Source: Schistocephalus solidus (Eukaryota > Platyhelminthes > Cestoda > Diphyllobothriidea > Diphyllobothriidae). Taken from it: a stretch of DNA of 64,000 bases. Shown here in pieces: positions 44,913 to 57,098 of the stretch (positions within the stretch are counted from its first letter, which is position 1; each line of letters begins with the position of its first letter). Location of the stretch: contig WEDG01006543.1 in NCBI GenBank assembly GCA_017591395.1, forward strand, positions 30,449 through 94,448, given 5' to 3'. The notes beneath the pieces are model-generated. The model saw nothing but the letters and a program-made list of their open reading frames with translations, searched no databases and was not told the DNA's origin. The position numbers and the translations under genes are program-made.

Positions 44913-46495
44913 CTTCCAGGAACCTCTCGTGGGACGAGAACTGAAAAAGCTGATAAAAGCGAAGTTATCTGGTCCGGACGATTTACTGGCAAAGTTCTTG
45001 AAATAACTGACCGGCGAACTCTCTGAACCACTAGCGCATATATTCAATTCACCATTTGAATCAGGGAAACTGCCATCCGAATGGAAGGCAGCAAATATAT
45101 ACCCCATATATAATAGTGAGGCTCGATCTTATGTCAACAATTATCGGCCTGTCAGCCTTACCCTCATTTGCTGTAAAATAATGGAATCGATAATTAAGAA
45201 GGCAACCATGAAGTTCCTTTAGGAAAACCGATTGCTCTCAGAGCTCTAGCATGGCTTCAGACGGAATCGCTCTTGACTTTTAAGTTTATTGCTCTCCACA
45301 GAGCAGTGGACTCGCCATTTGACGTAGATGGTAGGGTTGACCTCATCTAGGCTGATTTCAAGAAGAAATTCGACAGTGTCCCACACAAACGCCTCATCTA
45401 CGAATTATCTGAAATTGGCATAAGAGAAATGCTGCTGACATGGATCGCAGATTTTCTTACAGGAAGATTGCAAACTGTGTGCATCGATACCTCAAAGTCA
45501 GCACCTACTCTGGTTCTAAGTGGTGTCTCCCAAGGCTCCGTCTTAGGGCCGTTCCACTTCTAAATGCACATCAACGAATGTGTCAATGACTTGGGTTGCA
45601 GAGCCATCATATTTGCAGATGATGTTAAATTGTGGAGGGTCATCAGATCTAATGCCGATAGGCACGCACGTCAAGAGAGTCCCAACCGTCTTAGCAGCTG
45701 GTCTGCTCGTTGGCTCTTAAATTTTAACGTTTGCAAGTGTGTGGTGCTACGACTCCGTACCAGAAGGAGAAGTTACGTGAAAGATCCCTTACACTACCTT
45801 CTTGACGGACAGCCCCTTACGATTGTCTATGAAAAGAAGGACCTCCGTGTTCTAATAAACTCCTCACTCAAAACATCTTCACTGTGCTTAAAGACAGCTA
45901 AACGCGCAACACAGGTCTTATTTGGGCTCAGACGTGGATTTGTGCAGATTGATAAGGAACTCTTCCAAAAAATTAACGGGGCATTTGTTTGATGTCATTG
46001 GGAATATGCCGTCCAGGCCTAGCGTCCGTGGTTTAAGAATCAAGAATCGAGTGCAGGCGAGGGCTACGAAGATGGTCAAGAATCTTAGTCATCTGTCTTA
46101 CGAAGCCAGACTGGCTGAACCTAATTCGTTTCCTCTTATTTACAGGCAACTACATGGTGACCTCATCTAAGCCTACCGGATTGTCAGAGGCCCCGAGTGC
46201 GCCCTAGAATTTGCTGACTTCTTCGAATTGGCTGGGAAGAAACATCTGCGGGGCATTCCTTTAAACTGCAGAGGAAGTTGGTCTACACGGACGTCCGTGT
46301 GAATTCCTTTTTGTAGAGGGTCCTTGGAGTATGGAATGGACTCCCTGACGAGTTAGTCCTTTCAGAAATTGTTGACACATAAATGAAAGCTATAAACCCA
46401 TTTTCTGAGAAACTATTGCTCATATAATGAAGATTTTGTCAGTAGCGGCAGCTTGCACCTGGCCCACACATATCTATGACCTACATTTTTATTTG
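44913..46495 (+). mobile_element. LINE family C (CR1-type), RT
   Basis: It reads, with many shifts, ELKKLIKAKLSGPDDLLAKF, YVNNYRPVSLT, a motif A region (ADFKKKFDSVPHKR) near 45355, motif B SGVSQGSVLGP near 45523 and motif C IIFADDVKLWRVI near 45607. The longest open piece, 45564-45992, covers LSSWSARWLLNFNVCKCVVL and LRTRRRSYVKDPLHYLLDGQ. It ends after the C-terminal THFLRNYCSYNEDFVSSGSL stretch. Confidence 0.88.
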
Positions 46496-46507
46496 TCATA
46501 TATATAA

Positions 46508-47012
46508 CTATAAACGTTTATTCCACTGACATTTTTGAAGTTGAATAGGGAAGCTCAAGGGCGAACGTCTACTTTCCTCAATAAGGCGACTTAAATTGAA
46601 TAGAAAACTGTCAAGGTTGATTTTAAAGCTTTCCGGCGATGGTGATATCACAACGTCTACCGGGAGGGCATTCCATTGTTTTACCACTCGTACAGAGAAT
46701 GAGAATTTTCGAACCTCCAGCCTTGCCTGCTGGATGAGCAGTTTCAGGGGGTGACCTCGGAGATGGGTCATGTCAGCAAATTCAAAGAAGTCCGAAAATT
46801 CCAGTGACAAAATCCAATCCCTTCACAATGCGGAATGTCTGCAGAAGATACTCACGCATTTGCCTATAGCTCACAGGAAACCGATTAAGATTCGTTAGGC
46901 GGGTTGTATACGGCAAGGGTCCTCGACTCCTAACCATTTTGGTTGCTCTCCTTTGTAATCTTTCGAGACAGTTGTGATCTGGAACTGTCCAGGTTCTCCA
47001 GGCTTGTACATC
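46508..47012 (-). mobile_element. CR1-type LINE C-terminal fragment
   Basis: Minus-strand frame 46810-46508 with MTHLRGHPLKLLIQQARLEV, RVVKQWNALPVDVV and FKINLDSFL is a typical CR1 C-terminus. Called G here because it matches no other copy closely. Confidence 0.8.
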
Positions 47013-47660
47013 TTATTCCGAGGAGCTTTCTCTATGACTCGGAGAAAGGACTGTAGGGAATTTTTTCAGCCCTCTCGAAACTATTTCTTCTCTACATCGA
47101 GTCCCCCATGAACCGTGGTGTCTCTTTATATCACCAGTCATTAAAAAGAAGACGTCATTTTGACGTACACAGTCGAAAATTCTGCGGTTTCGTTGAATAC
47201 TTTCCAGCATCAGAATTCAATTCTGGATCCAAAATGCTGGGGCCGCAAGTTCACTGGCACCTTTTCACACGATTTTGTTCCATGCACCATAATGATAAAG
47301 AACGAATCATATTTAAGTTTCATTATCTCATTCTGAAATGCTTCTGCAGTATTAGCCTACTCTACCACCTTATGTTATTTTTCTAAGCATTTTTTTCGCC
47401 TACCCTCTTTTCGAAAATTGAGGCCTATTAATCTCTGCCTCCATGTTCAATGTAGGAGTTTTTTACTGCCTATTTTCTAGTTCACTATTTATTTCAAAAA
47501 ATCGCTAACTGTTGACGTTACAGGACACGTTCAGTCTAAATTATTAAATATTTGTACATTTTATCTACATAAATTATCCTAATTTGATGTCATTACTAAT
47601 GCTTGTTTAGACAGTGCCTTGCCGGCGCTAACCAAATATAAATTCCACATTCCAAATGCG
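47013..47660 (+). mobile_element. LINE family D 3' end, copy
   Basis: Matches 57900-58505 in order: TATATCACCAGTCAT, TCAGAATTCAATTCTGGATC, ATTATCTCATTCTG and GCGCTAACCAAATATAAATT. Non-coding. Confidence 0.8.
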
Positions 47661-48490
47661 GCCTTACAAATGTTTCCCAAAAGTCTTAACAAAGAGATCT
47701 TCATTGAAATCCAAAAAGGCTCGTCTGATGGCATGCAACACCACGATTACGCTCTTTACCAATTTTTCGAGCAGTGAGAATATGGTTTTAAGGTGGTCGT
47801 CGTCAGCACACCAAGGTCTGTTTGGGTTTCCACGTCTTGTAAGGCTTGAACAATGAAAAATTAGCTTCTACTATCGGCAGATCCGGATGAGCTGTTAAGC
47901 GAAGCATCGTACACTGATCGACGCTGATTCGCAAATGCCAATGATTCGACCACTCCTCCAAGTGAGGTAAGTTGATCTGTAGTTTATATTCGGCGCAGGC
48001 CTCTGGATTACACTCCAGTTTTTAATGTCATCGGTAAAAATTGCATTTTCCCAGTCCAAATCCCTGACACAATCGTCCACGTATATTGGGAACAGTACTG
48101 GCCCTATTACTGAACCTCGAGGAACCCCATTTTTGACCGCAGCCGAACTTGACCTCTCTTGGCCGATGCACAGAACCTGATGCCGACCCATGAGGAAATT
48201 TTCCATCCATTTGAGGTTACCTCTGCTTCAAACTTTTTCTAGCTTGTACAGTGTCAAAGGCCTTTCAAAATTCAATGAAGGTGATCTGAACCGCGTGTCT
48301 ATCTTCAAGTGCTTGGGTCAATCTCTGGAGAGATTGCATCACATTCATCGTGCAGGATCTTCCTTTTTGGAATCCGTGTTGAGAGTTCGATAAAAAATAA
48401 TGAGTCTCTAGGAATTGCACCAATTCGCTCTCGATGATCTTTTCCATAAACTTGCCAAGGACGCATTTCAAGCGAAGCCTGTACATTTAT
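47661..48490 (-). mobile_element. CR1-type LINE RT fragment
   Basis: The minus strand reads SQHGFQKGRSCTMNVMQSLQ (48486-48265), then KNGVPRGSVIGPVLFPIYVD and the TDDIKNWSVIQ piece (48206-47895), then a C-terminal palm piece near 47700-47850. Closest to family B. Motif C reads TDD in place of ADD. Confidence 0.82.
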
Positions 48491-48494
48491 CTTA

Positions 48495-48660
48495 ACACTG
48501 ATTCAATTTAACTTCTTCTTTCCTTTTCCTTCTCGAGCAGCTTTCTCCATGACCCCAAGACAGGGCCATCGGGAATTTAAGAGACTGTCTCCAAATTATA
48601 TCTTCCCTGCATCGTTTCTCACACGAAATATGATGTCTCCATAACCCATGCCTCCGTAAA
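48495..48660 (+). mobile_element. Family D 3' end fragment
   Basis: Begins like 47020-47110 and 57890-57960 with CTTTCTCCATGACCC and the ATGATGTCTCC stretch. Very diverged. Confidence 0.55.
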
Positions 48661-49774
48661 ATGATTGCCAAACAATTATCTCATATTGCGAACTCGTTTC
48701 GAAGCACTTCCGTTTCGAATGCCGATAACTATCATCCGAATTACAATCTGAATACTGGGCTGCGCAGGCCTCAGACCCGAGGGAACAACATACAAGACAT
48801 TATTTTCCCAAATGATATCTGGCCCCTACATACGCATAACGACAGCATATCCTTTGAAAGTGATCATAAGGCAATAATAACAATGCTCTCTCTAAACAAA
48901 AATGTAACATCGAATTCTAGTTACATTTACGTAAATCCAAAAAAACTTGACATCGACTATATAAAGAACTATGTAAGGTCACTAGACTGGAGTTCATATC
49001 TTCTAACGACATCCGCGATGGAAGCTGTTAACCTTTTATACTCTTCCCAGTTTTATAATTCGAAAAACCTTAATAGATGAGAGATCACGGTATAAGTCAC
49101 AAATTCCTAACTTCCTTTCCAAGAGACTAAAAAAACTAAAAAAACAACTTCATGATCCCTCAGTTAGTTATTTATCCACACTCAGACTAATTAGGAAAAT
49201 TCATGATCTAGGTGAACAAATGTAAGGAAATAAAAACATAGCAGCGAAATGCCGGGCAAAAGAGTCCTCCGAAAAAATAGCCCAGATCTTTCGATAACAA
49301 ATTAACACTAATTGAAAACCAGGTGCCCAACTCATGATTCATGACGCAGGACAAGTAATAACGGACAATAACCAAATAGCAAATTTAGTTAATAAGTACT
49401 TCTCAGCCAAATTTTCAGTTTAGGAGGAGCCGAGACCCCAACTAACAGACATGACAGCATTTACACTCAATGAGATCTGTTTTAGCGAAGAAACCGTCAA
49501 AAAAAGCTATCAGACAACTTTCTAATTCCACCTCTTATGAAGCGGATAAAATCCCACCTTGCATACTGAAGCATATGATATTTGCTCCAATACTGCTGCC
49601 TAGTCTATTCTCCTAACTTCGATCAAATGTTATGTATCCAGAAATCTGGAAATACTGCAGCATTTCACCAATCTGATACACAAAGCTATCGTGGTGTTCA
49701 CCGAACAGCTGTAATTGCAAAATTCCTATAAAAAATAATTTCGAAACAAATGCTAAACTATCTCACAAACGCCA
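48661..49774 (+). mobile_element. LINE family H: endonuclease end, linker and RT start
   Basis: 48661-49080 is open and reads NIQDIIFPNDIWPL, SFESDHKAIITML (the SDH end of the endonuclease) and VRSLDWSSYL. Decayed linker follows (LSKRLKKLKKQL, VITDNNQIANLVNKYFSAKF), then the start of RT. It is cut at 49774, where family A begins. Confidence 0.75.
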
Positions 49775-50934
49775 AACTTTCTCTTTATTCTGTACATAAA
49801 CGAAATTTCATCTTTACTCACAAATTCACAAAATTTCGTTTACGCTGATGATCTCAAGTGCATTTATTCATTTTCTAAAGACACTGCCAATAGTTGCGTG
49901 GATAAAATCAACACTGATCTACTTATGCTCTCACGTTGGAGCTGTACTTGGCAGATAGAGTTTCTTCATCCAAGAGTAGTTTTATGTGTTTTGGCCCCGC
50001 TAAGCTTCCTGGACCCCTCGTATTTCAAAATAGTACACTTTTAGAACGATCATTCATAAAAGACTTAGGTCTAAGTTACACGAACAAGCTAGCATTATCG
50101 CCTCATGCAGATCGAATTTTTGCAAAGGCTGCACAGATATGTGCTTTAATATCGCATAATTTCTTCCTTCCGAAAATAAAGTTAGACCTGTACCGCATGT
50201 TTGTTCTTCCTATTCTATAATACTGCTGTCCCCTCTTCGGGCTGATGAACGCCTTTGACCGCAGTAAGATTGAAAAAGTTGAGAGGGTTTTTACTCGAAG
50301 ACTATTTTCTCTTCCTGGATCCAGTATCTCTTATACGGATGGATGCCAGTGAGCAAACATTAAATTTATGTGGGCTAGAAAACTCGAAGCCGGTCTCTGC
50401 TTCCTGTTTCGCGTTAACTCGAGCCCAAATCTCCCACGAATTAACGCTCTCACTCCGGTAGATCGACTTTATGCCACTCGTTATTCCTCCATGATCATTT
50501 CACCACCCCTTAGCTCCACAACTAACCGGTCTCCGTTTTTTGCCTCCAAATATGCTTTTATGTGGAATAATCTTCCACTGAAAATTAGGTTGTCGTCCAC
50601 ATTAGCTATTTTCAAAACAAAGTAACGCAAACATTTAACTTCGGAAGATATAAAGTCCTTATTGTCTGTTTCCTTCCCGAACTCGCAACTTCTGGATTTC
50701 GAAAAGTTTCCTCCTGGAATTTGAGGCAGCTCCCTTGATATTATATTGGTCTCTTAGTATATTTCCATCATCTCTGCAAAGTCAATCTTATATTGGTCTC
50801 TTATATAATGTCCATCATCCTCTTCAGAGTCAATCTTTGCATTCACTTTTTGCCCCCCTCCTTTAAACTAGCATCACCAAGTCTTGACAACCTTGGTAAT
50901 TTCCTCCACTTTTGCAACCCATCTCACAGACATC
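49775..50934 (+). mobile_element. LINE family A fragment, late RT and 3' end
   Basis: Enters the family A RT just before motif C (FVYADDLKC near 49832) and follows the 38-41 kb copy through FTRRLFSLPGSSIS and SKYAFMWNNLPLKIR (50368-50625) into the 3' part, with two 48-bp units at 50741 and 50788. The 3' end is cut at 50934, unlike normal LINE insertions, so a later rearrangement removed it. Confidence 0.87.
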
Positions 50935-51297
50935 AGTTCTTTCCTCATCGCCTTAAAATCAGCCTTCCATATATTTCGCTTGCATTCCGTTACATTCTGG
51001 CACTGAGAATAAAGTAAGTAATCCCACATCAGCGTGCTATGGTCTTTCTTACCGAGGGGTGCAATAGAATACACTTCATCAATGCTAGAGAAGTCCTTCG
51101 TAAATACTAGGTCCAGGCAATTTGCTCTCTGGTTCTCTCTCAATCTCGTTGGTATGTTAACCTTCTGTACCAGAGGTTGGTCGAGAGTAAGATCCATTAG
51201 CTTGTGGCCGGAAGAAGTTGGTGCACCATCAACTGTCAGATTTACCCAGTCTACTATAGGTGCATTGAAATCTCCAGCAATAAGCACCTCCTGGTGA
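50935..51297 (-). mobile_element. CR1-type LINE endonuclease fragment
   Basis: The minus strand reads IAGDFNAPIVDWVNLTVDG, KVNIPTRLRENQRANCLDLV and KKDHSTLMWDYL, the second half of an apurinic endonuclease domain with intact GDFN and DH. It continues through a linker, up to the family A junction. Confidence 0.87.
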
Positions 51298-51299
51298 CT

Positions 51300-52160
51300 T
51301 GCTACTGACTTGAGCAGTTCACTACTTCACTGTTGTTTTCCAGTCCCCCTTCTTACGAAGCCTGAGGTTAAATGCAATAACCTCGACTTTGCTAACACAA
51401 ACCATGAAATGATAACTAATTTTGTAAGCACTCGAGATTGGCATAACATATTCTCAATCAACGATCCAAACTTTTTCCGTGAGCTATTGCAGAGCCTCAC
51501 AGAAAAAATCCAGGCTTTTTATCCCGTTAAAGACTTTTAATTCAAATACAACTTCTTCTACTGTTCCGCATTTTCTCCAGAACAGACTTAAAAAATTACG
51601 AAAGCAACTTAAAGATTCATCTAAAAGCTCTATGTCAGTTCATTTAAGGATTGCACAAATATTTGAATTAGCATCGAGAATAAGGCTCGTGATAGATAAT
51701 CTTTGGGAGACTCGGGCACTAAGTGATGCCAATTCATCCAAATCTGTTGCTCAAATCTTCCATGTTCGGTCATCGGCTACGCGTCTGAATGTAATTTCGC
51801 CCTTATTCGACTGTAACAAAAATTTTGTTACAGACGATTTGGGCAAAGCAGAATTGTTAAATTCGTTTTTTTGCCAACCACTTTACCACTGAAACAAGCA
51901 CCACTCCCAAAATTCATCTGCTTTCAATTTTACTTCTTACAACCATTAATTTCTCGCCTTCAAGTATTTAAAAAGAAAAAGCTCACCTAAGAAATTCCCA
52001 TTCGGTTGGAACACATAACATTCCAAACTCACTTATTAAACAGTTAAGGGATTTTCCACCTTTACTAAGCAAGTTATTCTGAGTATTTCTTGAAAATGGT
52101 TCCTTCCCCGATTATTGGAATACTTCTTTTATAATACCAGTTTTTAAATCTGGTTCCCGC
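51300..52160 (+). mobile_element. LINE family D, plus-strand copy, part 1
   Basis: Endonuclease end (FQSPFLRSLRLNAIT-like), linker and RT start: VSTRDWHNIFSINDPNFFRE (51310-51540), then MSVHLRIAQIFELASRIRLV and DLGKAELLNSFF (51479-51892), ending in the VFKSGSR piece near 52155. It resumes at 57099 after the family E insertion, with the RT centre missing. Confidence 0.85.
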
Positions 52161-52637
52161 TTGGATCGTGTTGACCATGATCTCCTTCTGCTGAAACTTG
52201 CCTTCTTCGGCATAGGTCACAAGCTTCTGAACTTAATATTTTCCTATTTGAATGCTCGTGCACAACGGGTTAAAATTTCTGATGTTATCTCCGACCCCAC
52301 GCATGTGAGGAGCGGAGTTATTTAGGGCAGCGTGCTCGGCCCGCTTCAATTTTGCCTCTTTGTCAACGATGTTCCTGATTGTTTTCAGTATGGTAGGCCC
52401 TTTATGTACGCTGACTATTAAAAAGTTGCCTATCGATATAAACCGGTTGATCGCAACATCGTGTTTGAGCTCTTAAAAAAGGATCTTCAGGCCTTCGCTC
52501 AGTGGTGTCGCACATAGCGACTCTCACTTTCTTGGCAAAAGTGCTCCGTTATGGTTATTGGTGACAACCATTAGCCCCACCTAAGCATAGACGGTCACGA
52601 TCTAAACGTGCCCGGAGTTATAAAGGATATGGGCATA
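52161..52637 (+). mobile_element. LINE family E, part 1 (RT centre)
   Basis: Reads RVDHDLLLLKLAFFGIGHKL, YLNARAQRVKI, motif B region SGVI.GSVLGPLQF with a stop, motif C FMYADY in place of YADD, then VPGVIKDMGI. It stops at 52637, exactly where the family D minus-strand 3' end starts, and continues at 56099. Confidence 0.85.
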
Positions 52638-55600
52638 TGAATTTAGAATTTATATTTGGTTAGCACCGTCAAGGCACTGTCTAAGCAAACATTAGTAACG
52701 AAATAAAGTTATGACAAGGTGTGCAGATAAAATGTACAAATACATAACTTGTCCTGCTATGTCAACAGTTAGCGATGTTTTAAAATAAATGGTGAACTAG
52801 AAAAAAAAGGAAGTGAAAAAGAACTACTACCATAAAAATGGAGGCAGAGTTCAATAAGCCTTCATTTTTTAATAGAAGGTAGGAGAAAAAAACTGATTAG
52901 TAATAATGGTCAGATGGTAGAGTAGGGTAATACGGTAGTAGCATTTCAGAATGAGATAATAAAACGTTGAGGTGATTAGTTCTTGATCACTTCGGCGTTG
53001 AAACAAAATCTCACGAAAATGCGTCAATGAACTTAAGTCCTCAGCATCTTAGGATCCAGAATTGAATTCTGATGATGGTAAGTATCCAAATAAACGGTAG
53101 AATTTTAGACTGTGGACCACCAAATGTGTACGTCCGAATGACGTCATAGTTTGGATGACTGGTGATATAAGGAGACATCATAGTCATAGGCGACCCGAGG
53201 TAGTGAAAATATAGTTTCAAGAGGGTCATTTAAATTCCCGATGGTCCTTTCTCCGAGTCATGGGGAAAGCTACTGGGAAAAGATGAGGAAAATAAAAGGT
53301 TAATAGAATCAGTGTTAAGATAAATGTGCAGTCTTCGCTTGAATGCAGATAGACTAGTTAACGACTTATTTCAATTGGCAAGTTATTCCAAAGAAAAACT
53401 ATACCTAGAAGCAAAGAAGAGAGAGCGTTTACACGTGGAGGATGCAGGGGAGGTATAATTAGTGCAGAATTTCTTAGGTTATAAGGAAGACTAACGGGGG
53501 TAATGACAGAAAGCTTGGGGAGAGTTGAACTATTATTAAGTCGGAAAAGGAGACAAAAGCCTGCTTCAAGTCTCCTGACCCAAAGAAATTTTAGCTTCAT
53601 TAGCTGGCATCTTGTTGAGTAGGAAGTAGTTTGAAAGAGTACGGAAATAGGAGTTTTTTTGTGAAATGTCTTTTGGACATTTTCAATTTTTGAACGGCTA
53701 GATTCGTTCATTAAACCGAAGAAAGGACAGCAAAATTCCAGAATGGGAAGTACAAACATACGATAAAGTCTTAATTTAATTTCAGGAAGGTAGAAATTAT
53801 AAGAAATAAAGCCGCAAATCTGAGCAGCTTTGGCCGTAATTCTATCGGCATGAGGCGAAAGATCTAATTTATTGGTGTAGCTTAAGCCCAAGTCCTTGAT
53901 GGAGGAACATTCAATCATAGGGCAACCTTTAAAAATAAGAGGATGCGGCAGCCTTACAGGCCCAAAACTCATGTAGCGACACTTAGAAGGTGAGAACTCC
54001 ATTAGCCATGTGGAGTTCCACGCCGAAAGAGCGTCTAAGTCCGAATGAATTTGTTCTAGGCACCGTTCGGTCGTAGAGTTAGAGAAGGAATACACGCATT
54101 TGAGGTCATCAGCATAAATAAAAGATTGAGAATGTTTAACTATCGATGAAATATCATTTATATACAGTAAGGACAACAGAGGACTTAATACGGTACCTTG
54201 AAGGACGCCACTCACAATCGGGGTAGCACTTGAGTATGAGGACCCCATTAAAACTTTTTGTTTTCGATCATTTAGGGTATGATCTAATAAAGTCAGTAAG
54301 GGGACTACGAAATCCTATAGCTTCTAGTTTAGCTAGAATTCGTTTATGAGGCACTTTATCGAATGCCTCACTAAGATCAAAATAGATAACTACCACAGAG
54401 AGATGATCATTACGAAGAGAAGTTAGTAGATTTAGAAAAGACATGTGGCAGGTTTCACAAGAGCGGTCCGGTAAGAAGCCGTGTTGGGAAAAGTTGACAA
54501 TTTGATTGCTTATGCAAAAATCTGTGATTTGTTTTGCAATTAGTTTTTTGAAGAGTTTAGCAATAGAGGGCATTTTATGAACACCGCGATAGTTATGAAT
54601 GTCCGACGGGAACCAGATTTAAAAACTGGTATTATAACAGAAGTTTTCCAGTAATCGGGGAAAAAACCATTTTCGAGAAATACTGAGAATAACGTGCTTA
54701 GTAAAGGTGGAAAATCCCTTAACTGTTTAATAAGTGAGTTTAGAATGTTATCAGTTCCAACCGAATGTGAATTTTTTAGGTGAGCTATTTCCTTTTGAAT
54801 ACGTGAAGGCGAGAAATTAATGGTTGATAGAAGCGAATTTGAAAGCAGAGGAATTGTGGGAGTGGGGCTTGTTTCAGTGGTAAAGTGGTTGACAAAAAAC
54901 GAATTTAACAACTCTGCTTTGCCCAAATCGTCTGTAACAAGTTTTTTGTTACAGTCGAGTAAGGGCGGAGTAACATTCAGACGCTTAGCCGATGACCGAA
55001 CATTAAAGATAAGAGCAACGGATTTGGATGAATTGCCATCACTTAGTGCCCGAGACTCCCTACGCTTATCTCTCGCGAGCCTAATTTTCGATGCTAATTC
55101 AAATATTTGTGCAATCCTTAAATGAACTGACAAAGAGCTTTTAAGATGAATCTTTAATTTGTTTTCGTAATTTTTTAAGTCTGTTCTGGAGAAAATGCGG
55201 AACAGTAGAAGAAGCTGTATTTGAATTAAAAGTCTTTAACGGGATAAAAGCCTGGATTTGTTCTGTGAGGCTCTGCAATAGCTCACGGAAAAAGTTTGGA
55301 TCGTTGATTTCGAATATGCTATGCCAATCTAGAGTGCTAACGAAATTATTTATCATTTCATCAGTTTGTGCTAGCAAAGTCGAGGTTATTGCATTTAACT
55401 TCAGGCTTCGTAAGAAGGGGAACTGGAAAACAACAGTGAATTATTGCGTGATCACTTGTGAAAAGATCATGATGAAAATTCATAAAGAGAGGGTGGACAT
55501 CATTTGTAAAAATTAAATCTAAAATGTTTATATTTCTAGTAACTGATCTGACCAGTTGGGACATGTTTGAAAAGTTAATAGTATCGACCAATTTCCGATG

Positions 55601-56098
55601 TTTAGGCGGAGAGGAATTTGCCTGCCAGTCAACGTCTGGCAGATTGAAATCGTCTACGATTATTTTGACATCAAATTGAGTGTCTGCAACTTTTTCAAAT
55701 AGTTCACAGAGCTCGCTTTTATTGCCATAATAACACGTAGGATTATAGACACAGCCAATTAACGCTTTTTTATTGTGAGGGAGGATGACTGAAGCAAAGC
55801 ATACATTTCCAGAAAAGGACGAAATGCTAAGCTGAAACGGGAAAATGTACAAAGGATGACTTAATATAAAGGAGGCAACCACCGCCACGTTTTTCCAGCG
55901 CGGTCTTGTCGGTACAAATTGAAATTATCTATAGCAAGCGTCGAGTCAGAAATAAGAGAGTGAGCCCAGGATTCAGTGATGCACAGCACATCTGGATCAA
56001 GCTCAAAGCCTACTGTTCTAAGCTCAGCCATCTAATTTACAACTGATCTCGCATTGAGGTGAAACTAAGCTGAGCGTATTCCTGAGCTGCAGGTTACG
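52638..56098 (-). mobile_element. LINE family D, minus-strand, nearly full endonuclease-RT
   Basis: The best preserved LINE in the window. Its 3' end at 52638 has the family terminal TTTAGAATTTATATTTGG, and 3' non-coding sequence runs to 53357. The protein is read on the minus strand in five frame-shifted pieces. Endonuclease N-terminus is near 56050-55900 (VLCITESWAHSLIS). Endonuclease body is 55888-55361 (VDDFNLPDVDWQAN in place of GDFN, and TSDHAIIHCC). Linker is 55377-54540. RT is 54573-53358, with motif A VIYFDLSEAFDKVPHKRIL, motif B SGVLQGTVLSPLLSLLYIND and motif C FIYADDLKCVYSF. The 296-codon final piece is unbroken to its stop at 53358. No ORF1 is attached. Confidence 0.92.
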
Positions 56099-57098
56099 CT
56101 CATCAGTATTTAATCATAGTATATATTCTAGTAGTCTTAATCTGTCAGAGCACTGCCCCCTGATTGTCTCGAAAGCATGCCAAACTACTGGGTTTATTCT
56201 CAGAAATTTTAAAACCATCAACATTACAATCAGCCTCCATAAAATGTATGTCCGGCCTAGTCTGGAATACTGCTCGTTTCTATTTAGCCTTTTGCACGCT
56301 AGTGAACGAAAGAAGATAGAATCAGTCCAGCACTTCTTTACAAAAGAGTTTTCTATTCAGAACACCGAAACCTGTCCTACCAACAACGCTGTCAGCTTAC
56401 AAGCCTTGACCCGCTGTGGCTTCGCAGATTACAGAAGGGACTACTTTTACTGTTTGAACTTCTAAACAGTCGTACATTTAACCCTCTTACATCTCTGAGG
56501 CACCTTGACCACTCTCGGCGCACCAGTCATCGAGATGTAATTTTATTTCTTCCTTTTGGCACTCACAGTTAGATACCAACAGTTTTGTCGGTAAACGCTA
56601 TAGCAATCTGGAATAAGCTACCTAGAAATATCGAAATTCAGCAAAGCTATCCCTTGTTTACGCGAACTGTCACTAGTTTTGCTACATTCAGGACACCTTC
56701 CAAAACTTTTGATTGTTGACTCTGTGTAAGCTCTCTTCGGTTCTGATGGCGTTCACGGACTCTGAATCCTGTGTCGGACTTCATGCTGAGAGCAAATATT
56801 GCTGGCTCTGCAGACCTCAATCGGCTTATTGCTCAGTTGACAGCGAACAGCCGCTCGCCGACATACCTGCTGGTGCAGCATACTGAATCCGTAACACTGA
56901 ATGGAGAAGTTCCTCACCGGGCACCTGTGTTAACGCGTCCCTGTCCTGAACTTTAATTACTCAATAAGCTGCAGTTCTTTCTCCTCAAAACACCTGAAAC
57001 AATGATCAGGGGGTTTTTTTTCACTGTCCGCTTGACCCTCTACTGTATATATTTTTTTGACCTTGCCTGTAAACTGGCAATAAATAAATAAAATAAAA
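56099..57098 (+). mobile_element. LINE family E, part 2 (RT C-terminus and 3' end)
   Basis: Resumes the family E sequence with GTAGTCTTAATCTGTCAGAG, reads MYVRPSLEYCSFLFSLLHAS, IESVQHFFTKEFS and the C-terminal domain, and ends in CTGTAAACTGGCAATAAATA plus AAATA repeats at about 57098. Confidence 0.87.
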
